A DNA stretch of 64,000 bases from Streptomyces flaveolus (GTDB taxonomy: Bacteria > Actinomycetota > Actinomycetes > Streptomycetales > Streptomycetaceae), in the NCBI RefSeq assembly GCF_014648815.1, contig NZ_BMRV01000008.1, positions 248,001 through 312,000 of the forward strand. The letters run 5' to 3'. Both the position numbers and the translations under genes were made by a program. Below are positions 1-7,837 of this stretch, piece after piece. The notes under the pieces are model-generated. The model did not search any database, was not told where the DNA came from, and saw only the letters and a program-made list of their open reading frames with translations. Position 1 is the first letter of the stretch, and each line of letters starts with the position of its first letter.

Positions 1-168
1 GCCGAGGTCCGGCTGCCCTCCCAGCCCCGCGAGGTCCGGTCGCCGGGCTCGGGAGCCGTCCCGCCGGGGCCGGTCGCCGGCTCAGCCCTGCCGGGACCGG
101 TCGCCGGGGCCGGTCGTCTCGGAGGCCGGTTCGGAGCGGTCTACCCCGACCACCCGGCGATCGTGTAG
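1..168 (+). other. possible 3' end of a truncated CDS, or low-complexity spacer
   Basis: The first 168 bases are open in frame 1 and end in TAG. They would encode a Pro/Ala/Gly-rich tail with repeated PGPVAG-like units. The DNA carries several degenerate copies of CCGGTCGCCGG. The frame overlaps the 3' end of the small minus-strand membrane gene. No domain can be recognised, so this could be the low-complexity C-terminus of a gene starting outside the window, or simply repetitive intergenic DNA. Confidence 0.2.
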
Positions 169-287
169 ATCATGCCGCCGATCCAGGCCGCCCCGGCCGT
201 CACGGCGAGCGCCAGCCCCGCGGTCACCGCCCGTTCGGTGAGCCGGGGCGGGTGGGCGGAGGGCTCGGGGGTGCGGTGTGTCGTCAT
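141..287 (-). CDS. small single-pass membrane protein
   Basis: This would be a 48-residue protein with a polar N-terminus (MTTHRTPEPSAHPPRLTERA) followed by one hydrophobic segment of about 22 residues rich in Ala, Gly and Ile, ending within a few residues of the stop. An upstream in-frame start at 323 would add 12 residues, but the ATG at 287 gives the compact form typical of small Streptomyces membrane proteins. Function is unknown. The short length makes the call tentative, although hydropathy and codon bias look genuine. Confidence 0.5.
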   Translation of the reverse strand: MTTHRTPEPSAHPPRLTERAVTAGLALAVTAGAAWIGGMIYTIAGWSG

Positions 288-358
288 GCGCTCAGCCTGC
301 CGCCCCCCACTGACAACGCACATCCGTACGGATACTCAGGCGTGTCTGCAGACAGGCG

Positions 359-1060
359 TCACTCCGCGCGGACGGCGTCCCGCAGGGCCGCGCGGCACAG
401 GGCGTCCGCCCTGCGGGTCGTCTCCGGCAGACGGTAGGCGGGGGTCAGCGCCAGCGTGTGCGCGCAGGCGTTGTCCAGGCTCACGCGATGGCCGACCGAG
501 ACGAAGACCGGCTTGACCCCGTCACGGGTCCGCAGCGCGCGCCCGACCTCCTCGGTCCCGGCGAGCAACGGGGCCGCGCTGCCGCGCCGTGCGCCCGGGT
601 CGTCGTGGGTGAAGGCGAACGGGTTCTTGGCGACGCCGATCGAAGGCAGTCCGGTGAGCACGCCCAGGTGGCTGGCGAGGCCGAAGCGGCGCGGGTGGGC
701 CAGCCCGTAGCCGTCGCAGACGACCAGGCCGGGCGGGCAGGGCAACGCGTCAAGGGCGGCGAGGACGGTGGGGATCTCCCGGAAGGCGAGCAGGCCGGGC
801 ACGTAGGGGAAGGAGATCCGCCCGACGGCGGTGACCTCCGCGACCACCGCCAGGGTCGCCGCGTCGAGGACGACGGCGGCCGCCGCGACGACGTCCCGTT
901 CGTCGTCGTAGGCGACGTCCACCCCGGTCACGCGACCCGTTCCGGGAGGCGGTCCCGGCTCGTCGAGCACCACGCGGGCCCGCAGTTCGTCCTGGACGGC
1001 GCGGGCCTCTTCCTCGGTCCCCGGCCAGTCGGCGGGGGTCTGCGCGGTCACGGTCGTCAT
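359..1060 (-). CDS. nfi: endonuclease V (deoxyinosine 3' endonuclease)
   Basis: This 233-residue protein matches endonuclease V, which nicks DNA at the second phosphodiester bond 3' of deoxyinosine to start repair of deaminated adenine. The family blocks are present in order: DVAYDD near residue 48 with a metal-binding Asp, PYVPGLLAFRE ending in Glu96, the VCDGYGLAHPRRFGLASHLG block around 115-134 with Asp117 and His123, and SIGVAK near 141. The start at 1060 is preferred over an upstream ATG at 1105 because it removes an unconserved basic extension and leaves room for the divergent YciI-like gene 43 bases away. Confidence 0.93.
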   Translation of the reverse strand: MTTVTAQTPADWPGTEEEARAVQDELRARVVLDEPGPPPGTGRVTGVDVAYDDERDVVAAAAVVLDAATLAVVAEVTAVGRISFPYVPGLLAFREIPTVLAALDALPCPPGLVVCDGYGLAHPRRFGLASHLGVLTGLPSIGVAKNPFAFTHDDPGARRGSAAPLLAGTEEVGRALRTRDGVKPVFVSVGHRVSLDNACAHTLALTPAYRLPETTRRADALCRAALRDAVRAE

Positions 1061-1103
1061 GGTGGCCGCAAGCCTACGGGACCGCCGGAGTAGGCTCGCG
1101 ATC

Positions 1104-1400
1104 ATGTTCGTACTGGAGCTGTCCTACACCGCCCCGCTCGAAGCCGTCGACGCCGTGCTGCCGGACCATGTGGTGTGGCTCGAATCCCTGTACGAGCAGG
1201 GCGTGTTCCTCGCGTCCGGGCGCAAGGAACCCCGCGACGGCGGAGTGATCATCGCCGTCGCGGAGAACCGGGCGCGGATCGAGGAGATCACCGCGGGCGA
1301 CCCCTTCGTCGAGGCGGGCGTGTGCGCGTACCGCATCACCGAGTTCATCGCCACGAAGACGGCCCCGGCGCTGGAGCGGTACCGGGAGACGCTCGGCTAG
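1104..1400 (+). CDS. YciI family protein
   Basis: This 98-residue protein has the ferredoxin-like YciI fold pattern: a first beta strand (MFVLELSY), a DHVVWLESLYEQG helix with the conserved His near residue 21, the LASGRKEPRDGG turn, and a C-terminal FIATKTAPALERY helix. The conserved His-Asp pair is proposed to act in general acid/base chemistry, but substrates of most members are unknown. The start at 1104 begins directly at the conserved first strand; an upstream in-frame start overlaps the divergent endonuclease V gene. Confidence 0.88.
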   Translation: MFVLELSYTAPLEAVDAVLPDHVVWLESLYEQGVFLASGRKEPRDGGVIIAVAENRARIEEITAGDPFVEAGVCAYRITEFIATKTAPALERYRETLG

Positions 1401-1412
1401 GGCCGGTGCGGC

Positions 1413-1742
1413 TCACTTGCCGAGCGCACGCTGCAGCTCGCCCTTGTTCATGTTCGAACGGCCGCTGATGTCACGGCGCTTGGCCTCCTGGTACAGCTGG
1501 TCGTAGGTGGGGCCCTGGGAGCCCTGCCGCGACCCGGAGCGCTGTCCGCCGCGCTTGCTCGGCGACTTGTCCTGCGTGGACGTACGACTGGCGGTCTTCG
1601 ACTCGCCGGACCGGGCGCGCTCCTTGTTCACCGTCCGGGCCGCGATCTCCTTGGCCCGGCCGGTGCTCTCGCCACGGTCCTCGGCGCTCTCCTTGATGTG
1701 TTCGTACTGCCGCTCCCGCTTGGAGCTCGAACCGCGTGGCAT
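1413..1742 (-). CDS. small basic protein with a Rho_N-like C-terminus
   Basis: This 109-residue, very basic and hydrophilic protein starts MPRGSSSKRERQYEHIKESA. A Ser/Arg/Gln-rich disordered linker precedes a C-terminal helical module (YDQLYQEAKRRDISGRSNM, then KGELQRALGK). That module resembles the Rho_N/LEM-like helix-extended-loop-helix fold that binds nucleic acid. Such proteins are often labelled plasmid stabilization proteins in Streptomyces, but no partner supports a partition or toxin role here. A nucleoid or nucleic-acid-binding role is an inference from charge and fold. Confidence 0.75.
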   Translation of the reverse strand: MPRGSSSKRERQYEHIKESAEDRGESTGRAKEIAARTVNKERARSGESKTASRTSTQDKSPSKRGGQRSGSRQGSQGPTYDQLYQEAKRRDISGRSNMNKGELQRALGK

Positions 1743-2023
1743 GTCCGCTCACTTCCTCTCACGTTCAGCGAACGGATACCCACGTTACGGACAAACACCC
1801 GGCCCCGCGCTCCCGGCGCCTCCTGGCGGAGGGCGCGCGTGGCGCGTCGGCCGCAAGTGCCTTGTGCGGCACCCGAGGAGAGTCATGTCACTCGCGTGCA
1901 TGAAGGCGGTGACAGAGGTCACTCGCACACCGTGTGCACGGATCGGCTGATTCCGTCGTCTCTTCCAGTGCCCGGCCCGTACCACCCCGGAAGCCCGCCC
2001 AGCCGTCACGAGGGAGCAAGGCG

Positions 2024-2440
2024 TTGTCCACCGTCATCGAGCAGCCCGTCGAGGCGCGTCTCGTCGCCGCCGCGCCGCGTATGCCGAGCATTCCCGCCAC
2101 GCTGCACTACGACCGCAGCGACCCGTTCGCCGTCCGCATGACCTTCCCGGCCCCGGCCACCCTGGAGGGCGTGGAGGTCTGCTGGACCTTCTCCCGCGAG
2201 CTGCTCATCACCGGGATGCGGGAACCCGACGGCCACGGTGACGTCCGGGTGCGGCCGTACGGGTACGACCGCACCGTGCTGGAGTTCCACGCCCCGGAGG
2301 GCACCGCCGTCGTCCACGTCCGTTCCGGCGAACTGCGCCAATTCCTCCAGGCCACCGGCGAGCTGGTGCCAGTGGGCCTGGAGCATCTGCAACTGGACCT
2401 GGACCACGACCTGGCGGAGCTGATGCGGGGCACCTGCTGA
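2024..2440 (+). CDS. ssgD: SsgA-like sporulation and cell-division regulator (SsgD type)
   Basis: This 138-residue SALP (SsgA-like protein) belongs to a family confined to sporulating actinomycetes that controls septum placement and cell-wall remodelling. Family features are the YDRSDPFAVRMTF block (about residues 27-39), FSRELL, GDVRVRPYG, and a C-terminal LDLDHDLAELM helix. The start is a TTG at 2024, preceded by AGGGAG with a 7-base spacing; upstream in-frame codons lack a ribosome-binding site. The assignment to SsgD rather than another paralogue is from memory of the S. coelicolor protein and its laccase-side neighbourhood. Family certainty is high; subtype certainty is moderate. Confidence 0.85.
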   Translation: MSTVIEQPVEARLVAAAPRMPSIPATLHYDRSDPFAVRMTFPAPATLEGVEVCWTFSRELLITGMREPDGHGDVRVRPYGYDRTVLEFHAPEGTAVVHVRSGELRQFLQATGELVPVGLEHLQLDLDHDLAELMRGTC

Positions 2441-2579
2441 GCGGGCCGCCCGCCGGACCGGACGCCCCGCCGCCGCGTCGACGGACCGCCGCGGGCGGCC
2501 GGCCGATCCGCCGGCGCGCGGCACGCGGCTGAGGGAGTCCGGCAGGGGCGTGCGTCCGGCCGGTCCCGGCGGGTGCCGG

Positions 2580-3251
2580 TCAGCCGCCCGCCGAGGCCAC
2601 CGCGCGCGCCGTCTCCGCGCTCAGCGCCGCCCGCACCTCCCGCAGGACCTTCTCCAGGCCGGCTGCCGCCGTCGCGCCGCGCGCGGTCAGCTCCTCGATC
2701 CGTCCCTCCCTGCGCGCCCGGTCCCCCACGGGCCCGAGGGCACGCAGCTCGGCCGCGGCCGCCAGGGCGGCGACGATCGCGTCCCGCTCGGAGAGCTCGC
2801 CGGCCGGCAGCGGACCGTCGAGGGCCGCCCGCGTCTCCTCGCGCAGCGCCTGTGCCGCGGCGCCCCGGGCCAGGACGTGGTCCACGGAGGGGAACACCCC
2901 GAGCACCCGCTTCTTCTCGGCCCGCAGGTAGCCGTCGGCCACCAGCTGTTCCCGGACGGCGTCGAAGGTGACCCGCGCGTACGAGCGCACCCACGCCCGC
3001 CAGCGGCGCGGCATGGACTCGCGGACGAGGTCCAGCAGCCCGTCGAGGACGGCGTCGCCGGTGCGGGAGTCCAGGTCGACGGGGGTGGCGATGCCGTCGT
3101 CGTCGGTGAGCAGTCCGCGCCGGGCGAGTTCGGTGAGGGCGCCGGCGCGCACCAGGTGCTGCAGCCGCGCGGTGTCGGCGCCCCCGGGCCGTGCGGGGTC
3201 CCAGGCCAGCAGGCAGAGCCGGGCCGGCAGTGAGAGTGAGCCGTTGGGCAC
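2580..3251 (-). CDS. GPP34 family (GOLPH3/Vps74-like) phosphoinositide-binding protein
   Basis: This 223-residue protein fits the bacterial GPP34 family, distant relatives of the Golgi protein GOLPH3. It shows the N-terminal SLSLPARLCLLAWDP block, a following helical segment with LVRAGALTELARRG, and an Ala/Glu/Arg-rich helical C-terminus. The start is a GTG at 3251, because AAGGAGG lies a few bases upstream; longer in-frame extensions would run into the promoter of the divergent ABC-F gene. Streptomyces carry many paralogues, several linked to differentiation or membrane processes, but the substrate and partner of this one are unknown. Confidence 0.85.
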   Translation of the reverse strand: MPNGSLSLPARLCLLAWDPARPGGADTARLQHLVRAGALTELARRGLLTDDDGIATPVDLDSRTGDAVLDGLLDLVRESMPRRWRAWVRSYARVTFDAVREQLVADGYLRAEKKRVLGVFPSVDHVLARGAAAQALREETRAALDGPLPAGELSERDAIVAALAAAAELRALGPVGDRARREGRIEELTARGATAAAGLEKVLREVRAALSAETARAVASAGG

Positions 3252-3574
3252 GGGGCCTCCTTGGGGCCGTGAGACCGGATCCGCGATAAGGCGTTGACAC
3301 CCCGGACCGGCACTCCTACGGTGTACAACGCTTCTGTTGCCGCCGATCGGAGAAGGACGTTGCTCGTCTGAGGTTCTGAGACACCGCGTCGCCCACCGAT
3401 GTGGGTGCACGTCGCGTGCGACCTCGGCGTTCGAGCCGTCCCTAGCGGAACAGGGCTTTTCCATGCCCCGCCGTCCCGCGGACTCCTCCTTCCCTCGCCC
3501 GACGGCGGTCGCCGCTCCCGGTGTCTCGATACGCGTTTGCCCCTGACCGCATCAAGCAACCGCGGAGACCCTGT
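3252..3574. other. divergent intergenic region and ABC-F leader (323 bases, no established gene)
   Basis: This gap holds the ribosome-binding site of the GPP34 gene at its left edge, a strong vegetative promoter facing right (TTGACA at 3294), and then roughly 245 bases of transcribed leader before the ABC-F start. A possible 27-codon leader frame starts with ATG at 3463 and stops with TGA at 3544-3546, 28 bases before the ABC-F start codon; it lacks a strong ribosome-binding site. Long leaders with short upstream frames are common for ribosome-protection ABC-F genes. Confidence 0.5.
3294..3322 (+). promoter_or_regulatory. vegetative promoter for the ABC-F gene
   Basis: A consensus -35 box TTGACA at 3294-3299 is separated by 17 bases from TACGGT at 3317-3322, which fits the HrdB-type -10 hexamer of Streptomyces. 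Its direction and position place the transcription start near 3329, giving a leader of about 245 bases before the ABC-F start codon. Confidence 0.7.
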
Positions 3575-5206
3575 ATGTCTGCATCCATCACCTGTACGGC
3601 CCTCTCCTTCGCCTGGGCCGACGGCACCTCCGTCTTCGAAGGGCTCGACACCGCGTTCGGCCCCGGCCGGACCGGGCTCGTCGGGCTCAACGGGTCGGGT
3701 AAGTCCACCCTGTTGAAGCTGATCGCCGGGCAGCTCGTCCCCACCGACGGCGCCGTCCGGGTGGCCGGCGAGGTGGGCTGCCTCCCGCAGAACGTCACGC
3801 TCGACACCGGCCTGCGGGTCGACGAGGCGCTCGGCATCGCCGCGCAGCGGGCCGCGCTGCACGCCATCGAGGCCGGCGACGTGGCCGAGGAGCACTTCGA
3901 GACCGTCGGCGACGACTGGGACGTCGAGGAGCGCGCCCTCGCCACGCTCGGCGAGCTCGGCCTCGGCCATGTGGCGCTGGACCGGACCATCGGCGAGGTG
4001 TCCGGCGGCGAGTCCGTTCTGCTCCGGCTGGCGGCCCTGCTGCTGCGCCGGCCGGACGTCCTGCTGCTGGACGAACCGACCAACAACCTCGACCTGTACG
4101 CCCGCAGGCGGCTGTACGCGGCCGTCGCCTCCTGGCCGGGGGTGATGATCGTGGTCAGTCACGACCGTGAGCTCCTCGACCTCGTCGACCAGATCGCCGA
4201 CCTGCGCGCCGGCGGCATCACCCGGTACGGGGGCAACTTCTCGGCGTACGAGGAGGCCCTGGCCGTCGAGCAGGAGGCGGCCGAGCGCATGGTGCGCGTC
4301 GCCGAGGCCGACCTGCGCAAGCAGAAGCGCGAACTGTCCGATGCCCATGTCGTCCTGGCCCGGCGCAAGCGGTACGGACAGAAGATGTACGACACCAAGC
4401 GCGAGCCCCGGGCGGTGATGAAGCTGCGCAAGCGCACCGCCCAGGAGTCCGCCGGGAAGTACCGCATCATGCACGAGGAGAAGCTCGCCGAGGCGAAGGA
4501 ACGGCTCGACGACGCGGTGGAGGCCGTGCGGGACGACGACGAGATCCGCGTCGACCTGCCGTACACGGCCGTCCCGCCGGGCCGCTCCGTGCTCACCCTG
4601 CGGGATCTGGAACTCGTGCACGGCGCGCGCGTGGCGGGCGGTCTCGATCTGCACGGTCCCGAGCGGATCGCGCTGACCGGGCGCAACGGCGCGGGCAAGA
4701 CCACGCTGCTGCGCACGATCGCCGGGGAGCTGGATCCGGTGTCGGGCGAGGCCACCGCGCACGTCCCGCTGCGGTTCCTGCCCCAGCGCCTCGACGTCCT
4801 CGACGACGCGCTGACCGTCGCCGAGAACGTGGCCCGGTTCTCGCCGGGGGTGACCAACAACCGGATCCGGGCGCGGCTGGCCCGCTTCCTGTTCCGGGGC
4901 GCCCGGGCCGACCAGCAGGCGGCGACGCTGTCCGGCGGCGAGCGCTTCCGGGCCACCCTGGCCGCCCTGATGCTGGCCGAGCCCGCGCCCCAGCTGCTCC
5001 TGCTGGACGAGCCGACGAACAACCTGGACATGGCGAGCGTCCGGCAGCTCACCACGGCCCTGGAGTCGTACGAGGGGGCGCTGATCGTGGCCAGCCACGA
5101 CATGCCGTTCCTGGATTCCCTCGGCATCACGCGCCGGCTGCTGCTGGGGGGAGGCGAGCTGCGGGACATCACGCGGGACGCCGGCACGGAACAGCGGGCC
5201 GGCTGA
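3575..5206 (+). CDS. ABC-F family ATPase (ribosome-associated, possible antibiotic resistance)
   Basis: This 543-residue protein has two ABC ATPase domains and no membrane segments, the ABC-F architecture. Domain 1 has Walker A GLNGSGKST (about residues 38-46), an SGGES signature and Walker B LLLDEPTNNLD. A charged linker with an LRKQKRELSD coiled coil follows, then domain 2 with GRNGAGKTT, LSGGERFRATLA and LLLDEPTNNLDMA. ABC-F proteins bind the ribosomal E site and either relieve stalling or displace antibiotics. The start at 3575 follows GGAGAC with suitable spacing. The strong promoter plus long leader suggests inducible expression; the specific drug or stall relieved is not evident. Confidence 0.92.
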   Translation: MSASITCTALSFAWADGTSVFEGLDTAFGPGRTGLVGLNGSGKSTLLKLIAGQLVPTDGAVRVAGEVGCLPQNVTLDTGLRVDEALGIAAQRAALHAIEAGDVAEEHFETVGDDWDVEERALATLGELGLGHVALDRTIGEVSGGESVLLRLAALLLRRPDVLLLDEPTNNLDLYARRRLYAAVASWPGVMIVVSHDRELLDLVDQIADLRAGGITRYGGNFSAYEEALAVEQEAAERMVRVAEADLRKQKRELSDAHVVLARRKRYGQKMYDTKREPRAVMKLRKRTAQESAGKYRIMHEEKLAEAKERLDDAVEAVRDDDEIRVDLPYTAVPPGRSVLTLRDLELVHGARVAGGLDLHGPERIALTGRNGAGKTTLLRTIAGELDPVSGEATAHVPLRFLPQRLDVLDDALTVAENVARFSPGVTNNRIRARLARFLFRGARADQQAATLSGGERFRATLAALMLAEPAPQLLLLDEPTNNLDMASVRQLTTALESYEGALIVASHDMPFLDSLGITRRLLLGGGELRDITRDAGTEQRAG

Positions 5207-5228
5207 GGGAGACGCCCGCCGCCGGGAA

Positions 5229-5268
5229 GGAGCCCCCTGACGCGCCGCCGGGCGCCGACGGGGGTTCC
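5229..5268 (+). terminator. terminator after the ABC-F gene
   Basis: GGAGCCCCC at 5229-5237 pairs with GGGGGTTCC at 5260-5268 (9 bp with one G-U pair) around a GC-rich loop that can form an extra inner hairpin. It is followed by a few T residues. It lies 22 bases after the ABC-F stop codon. Confidence 0.6.
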
Positions 5269-5405
5269 TTTCGCGCGGGCGCGCATTGCATGATGGCCCA
5301 TCGGCGCCCCTCCGCGCGCCACCCGTTCGGCTCAGACCTGCGGGTTCGGTGCGCGCCACGCCCCGGTCGACGGTGGCTGATCAGCGGCCTTTACAGTGCG
5401 TTTAA

Positions 5406-5451
5406 CCTACGGTCTCGTAACCTACGGTTTCGTAGCCTACGATCCCGTAGG
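5406..5451. promoter_or_regulatory. stacked palindromic operators upstream of the desaturase gene
   Basis: Three overlapping copies of CCTACG-N4-CGTA occur in 46 bases. The first two have spacers GTCT and GTTT, with right halves CGTAAC and CGTAGC. The third, CCTACGATCCCGTAGG (5436-5451), is a perfect 6-bp inverted repeat. The copies recur every 15 bases. This arrangement, about 60 bases before the start codon, looks like a cooperative TetR-type operator, as known for fatty-acid desaturation regulators. No regulator gene is adjacent. Confidence 0.6.
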
Positions 5452-5509
5452 TTCCCGGCACCGCTCGCCGGACCACCTTCCGCTCTGTCGCACGTCCCCT
5501 GGAGTACCC

Positions 5510-6484
5510 GTGACGATCACTTCCCCGCACCTCGGCACCTCCGCCGCTTGGACCGACGCCCGGCTGCTGTACGCCCTGGAGGAAGTGGTCGAGAACGAAC
5601 TCAACCGGCATCTGAAGGTCGCCAAGGACTGGATGCCGCACGAGTACGTGCCGTGGAGCGACGGCCGCAACTTCCCCGGGCTCTTCGAGGACGGCGAGGC
5701 CTGGGAGAAGGACCAGTCCAAGGTCACCGAGATCGGCCGGATCGCCCTCGTGGTGAACCTCCTCACCGAGGACAACCTGCCCAGCTACCACCACGAGATC
5801 GCCAGCCTGTTCGGCCGCGACGGCGCCTGGGGCACCTGGGTGCACCGCTGGACCGCCGAGGAGGGCCGGCACGGCATCGTGATGCGCGACTACCTGCTCG
5901 CCTCGCGCGCCGTCGACCCGGACAAGCTGGAGCAGTTCCGCATGGCCCACATGAGCGAGGGCTTCGAGTCGGACAACCGGCACTCGATGCTGCACTCGGT
6001 GGCGTACGTCGCCTTCCAGGAGCTGGCCACCCGCATCTCGCACCGCAACACCGGCCACCAGTCCGGTGACCCGGTCTGCGACCGCATGCTGGCCCGCATC
6101 GCGGCCGACGAGAACCTGCACATGATCTTCTACCGGAACCTGCTCAAGGCCGCCTTCGAGCTCGCGCCCGACCTGACGATGCAGGCGGTGCGGGACGTGG
6201 TCGTGAACTTCCGGATGCCCGGCCACGGCATGCCCGGCTTCGAGCGGGCCGCCGCGCAGATGGCGATCGGCGAGGTCTACAACCTGCGCATCCACCACGA
6301 CGACGTGATCCAGCCCGTGCTGCGCTTCCTGAAGATCATGGAGATCGACGGCCTCGGCCCCGAGGGCCGGCAGGCCCAGGAGGAGCTCGGGCTGTACATG
6401 GGCGGCCTGGACGCGGAGGCCGCCAAGTTCGACGAGAAGCTGGCGGCCCGCAAGGCCCGGATGGCGGCCCGCGCGGCGGGCTGA
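5510..6484 (+). CDS. acyl-[acyl-carrier-protein] desaturase (soluble diiron)
   Basis: This 324-residue protein belongs to the stearoyl-ACP desaturase family (FA_desaturase_2), which introduces a cis double bond into acyl-ACP using O2 and reduced ferredoxin. The diiron helices are visible: ENELNRHLK near residue 30, EEGRHG near 118 and ADENLHMIF near 200, giving the E...ExxH...ExxH ligand pattern. The start is a GTG at 5510 with GGAG at 5501-5504; a longer frame would start inside the operator region. Stacked palindromes upstream suggest tight repression in response to lipid state. The gene stands alone between a terminator and a WhiB-like gene. Confidence 0.93.
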   Translation: MTITSPHLGTSAAWTDARLLYALEEVVENELNRHLKVAKDWMPHEYVPWSDGRNFPGLFEDGEAWEKDQSKVTEIGRIALVVNLLTEDNLPSYHHEIASLFGRDGAWGTWVHRWTAEEGRHGIVMRDYLLASRAVDPDKLEQFRMAHMSEGFESDNRHSMLHSVAYVAFQELATRISHRNTGHQSGDPVCDRMLARIAADENLHMIFYRNLLKAAFELAPDLTMQAVRDVVVNFRMPGHGMPGFERAAAQMAIGEVYNLRIHHDDVIQPVLRFLKIMEIDGLGPEGRQAQEELGLYMGGLDAEAAKFDEKLAARKARMAARAAG

Positions 6485-6548
6485 CCGTCCTGCCGGGGCG
6501 GGCGCGGCACTGCGAGGCAGCGGCGGGCGAGGTCCCGGCCGTCCGGGT

Positions 6549-6794
6549 TCACCGCGAGGTGCGCCGCAGTGCCTGCCGTTCTTTCTCCGACAGTCCGCCC
6601 CAGACGCCGAAGCGCTCGTCGTGGGTCAGTGCGTACTCCAGGCAGGCCGAGCGGATCGGGCACAGGGCGCAGATCCGCTTGGCGTCGCGTACGGAGCTTC
6701 CGGGCTCGGGGAAGAAGAAGTCCGCCCCGGTCTGTGCGCACAACGCCTCCTGCTGCCAGGTCAGGTCGGGCGTCGGGATCGTGTCGATGTGCAT
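6549..6794 (-). CDS. WhiB-like iron-sulfur transcription factor (Wbl family)
   Basis: This 81-residue Wbl protein carries the four cysteines that bind a [4Fe-4S] cluster (C19, C42, C45, C51) and the GVWGG turn (residues 63-67) followed by a basic C-terminal tail for DNA or sigma-factor contact. The family controls development, redox and antibiotic responses in actinobacteria. The start at 6794 gives the usual compact form, MHIDTIPTPDLTWQQ. It ends close to the desaturase in convergent orientation. The exact wbl letter cannot be assigned from sequence alone. Confidence 0.93.
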   Translation of the reverse strand: MHIDTIPTPDLTWQQEALCAQTGADFFFPEPGSSVRDAKRICALCPIRSACLEYALTHDERFGVWGGLSEKERQALRRTSR

Positions 6795-7010
6795 GGGCAG
6801 GATCGTGCCCGGTGGCGAAAAACATTCGATCAACGCGGGATCAACGCCGGTCCGCCGGGTCCGCGACCGCCTCGGCGGACCTACCCGGTCGGCCTCCCGA
6901 TGGTCTCCCCGGCACGGGCGGGCGCGCACGGCGGCGCGCGGAAGCGGTTGTCAGTGGTCGGTGGAAGACTCGGCAGTGCAGGCAACGGGACCCTTCCGAG
7001 GAGGGCAATG

Positions 7011-7799
7011 ATGCTCACCACCCGTTTTGTCACCGGCGCTCCGAACTGGATCGACGTCGGCACGTCCGACATCGACGGCGCCACGTCGTTCTACGGCGGC
7101 CTCTTCGGCTGGGGGTTCCGGTCGGCGGGGCCCGAGGCCGGGGGCTACGGCTTCTTCGAGCTGGACGGCCGGATCGTGGCCGGGGGTATGCAGACCACGC
7201 CGGAGCAGGGACCGCCGTCCTGGACGGTGTACTTCCAGACCCCTGACGCCGAGGCCACCGCCGAGGCCTCCGAACGGGCCCACGGCGGTGTGCTCATGCG
7301 GCCGATGGACGTGATGGGCCAGGGCACCATGGCGATCCTCGCCGACCGCGCGCAGGTGCCGTTCGGCGTCTGGCAGCCGGGGCGGCTCGGCGGCCTGGGC
7401 GTGGCCGGCGAGACCGGTGCGCTGTGCTGGGTCGAGCTGTACACGCCGGACATCGCGGCCGCCGCCGCGTACTACCACACGGTGCTGGGGCTGGAGACCT
7501 CCGCGGTACCGTTCCCCGGCGCCGGGACGTACACGTGCGTGAACCCGGCCGGGGAGGGCGAGGAGAGCATGTTCGGCGGCGTCGTTCCGCTCGCCGACGA
7601 CGCGCTGGAGACGGACGCCCACTGGCTGCCGTACTTCGCGGTCGCCGACGCGGACGCCACGGTCGCGCGGGCCGGGGAGCTGGGCGGCACGGTACGGATG
7701 CCCGCGACGGACATCGAGGGGGTCGGGCGCCTCGCCCGGCTCGCCGACCCGTACGGCGCCCGGTTCGCGGTGCTCAGGCCGGCGCCGCGGGAGGGATGA
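7011..7799 (+). CDS. two-domain VOC (glyoxalase/bleomycin resistance-like) family protein
   Basis: This 262-residue protein contains two tandem vicinal-oxygen-chelate modules. The first begins NWIDVGTSDIDGATSFYGGL (about 12-31) and the second CWVELYTPDIAAAAAYYHTV (about 142-161); each ends in an ADPYG/ADRAQ-type strand. The architecture matches actinobacterial hydroxylase/CFP30B-like proteins of uncertain substrate. The GAGGAGGG site at 6998-7005 is only 2 bases from the ATG at 7008 but 5 from the ATG at 7011, so the second Met is preferred. It is divergent from the WhiB-like gene across a gap of about 215 bases. Confidence 0.88.
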   Translation: MLTTRFVTGAPNWIDVGTSDIDGATSFYGGLFGWGFRSAGPEAGGYGFFELDGRIVAGGMQTTPEQGPPSWTVYFQTPDAEATAEASERAHGGVLMRPMDVMGQGTMAILADRAQVPFGVWQPGRLGGLGVAGETGALCWVELYTPDIAAAAAYYHTVLGLETSAVPFPGAGTYTCVNPAGEGEESMFGGVVPLADDALETDAHWLPYFAVADADATVARAGELGGTVRMPATDIEGVGRLARLADPYGARFAVLRPAPREG

Positions 7800-7837
7800 G
7801 TCCCGGAGGGCAGAGCGACGCGTCCGGTCCGGCGGGC

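Noticed and set aside
2107..3300. Long minus-strand open frame overlapping ssgD
   Set aside because: It is extremely Arg/Ala/Gly-rich, antisense to ssgD and out of frame with the GPP34 gene, which has a proper start and ribosome-binding site.
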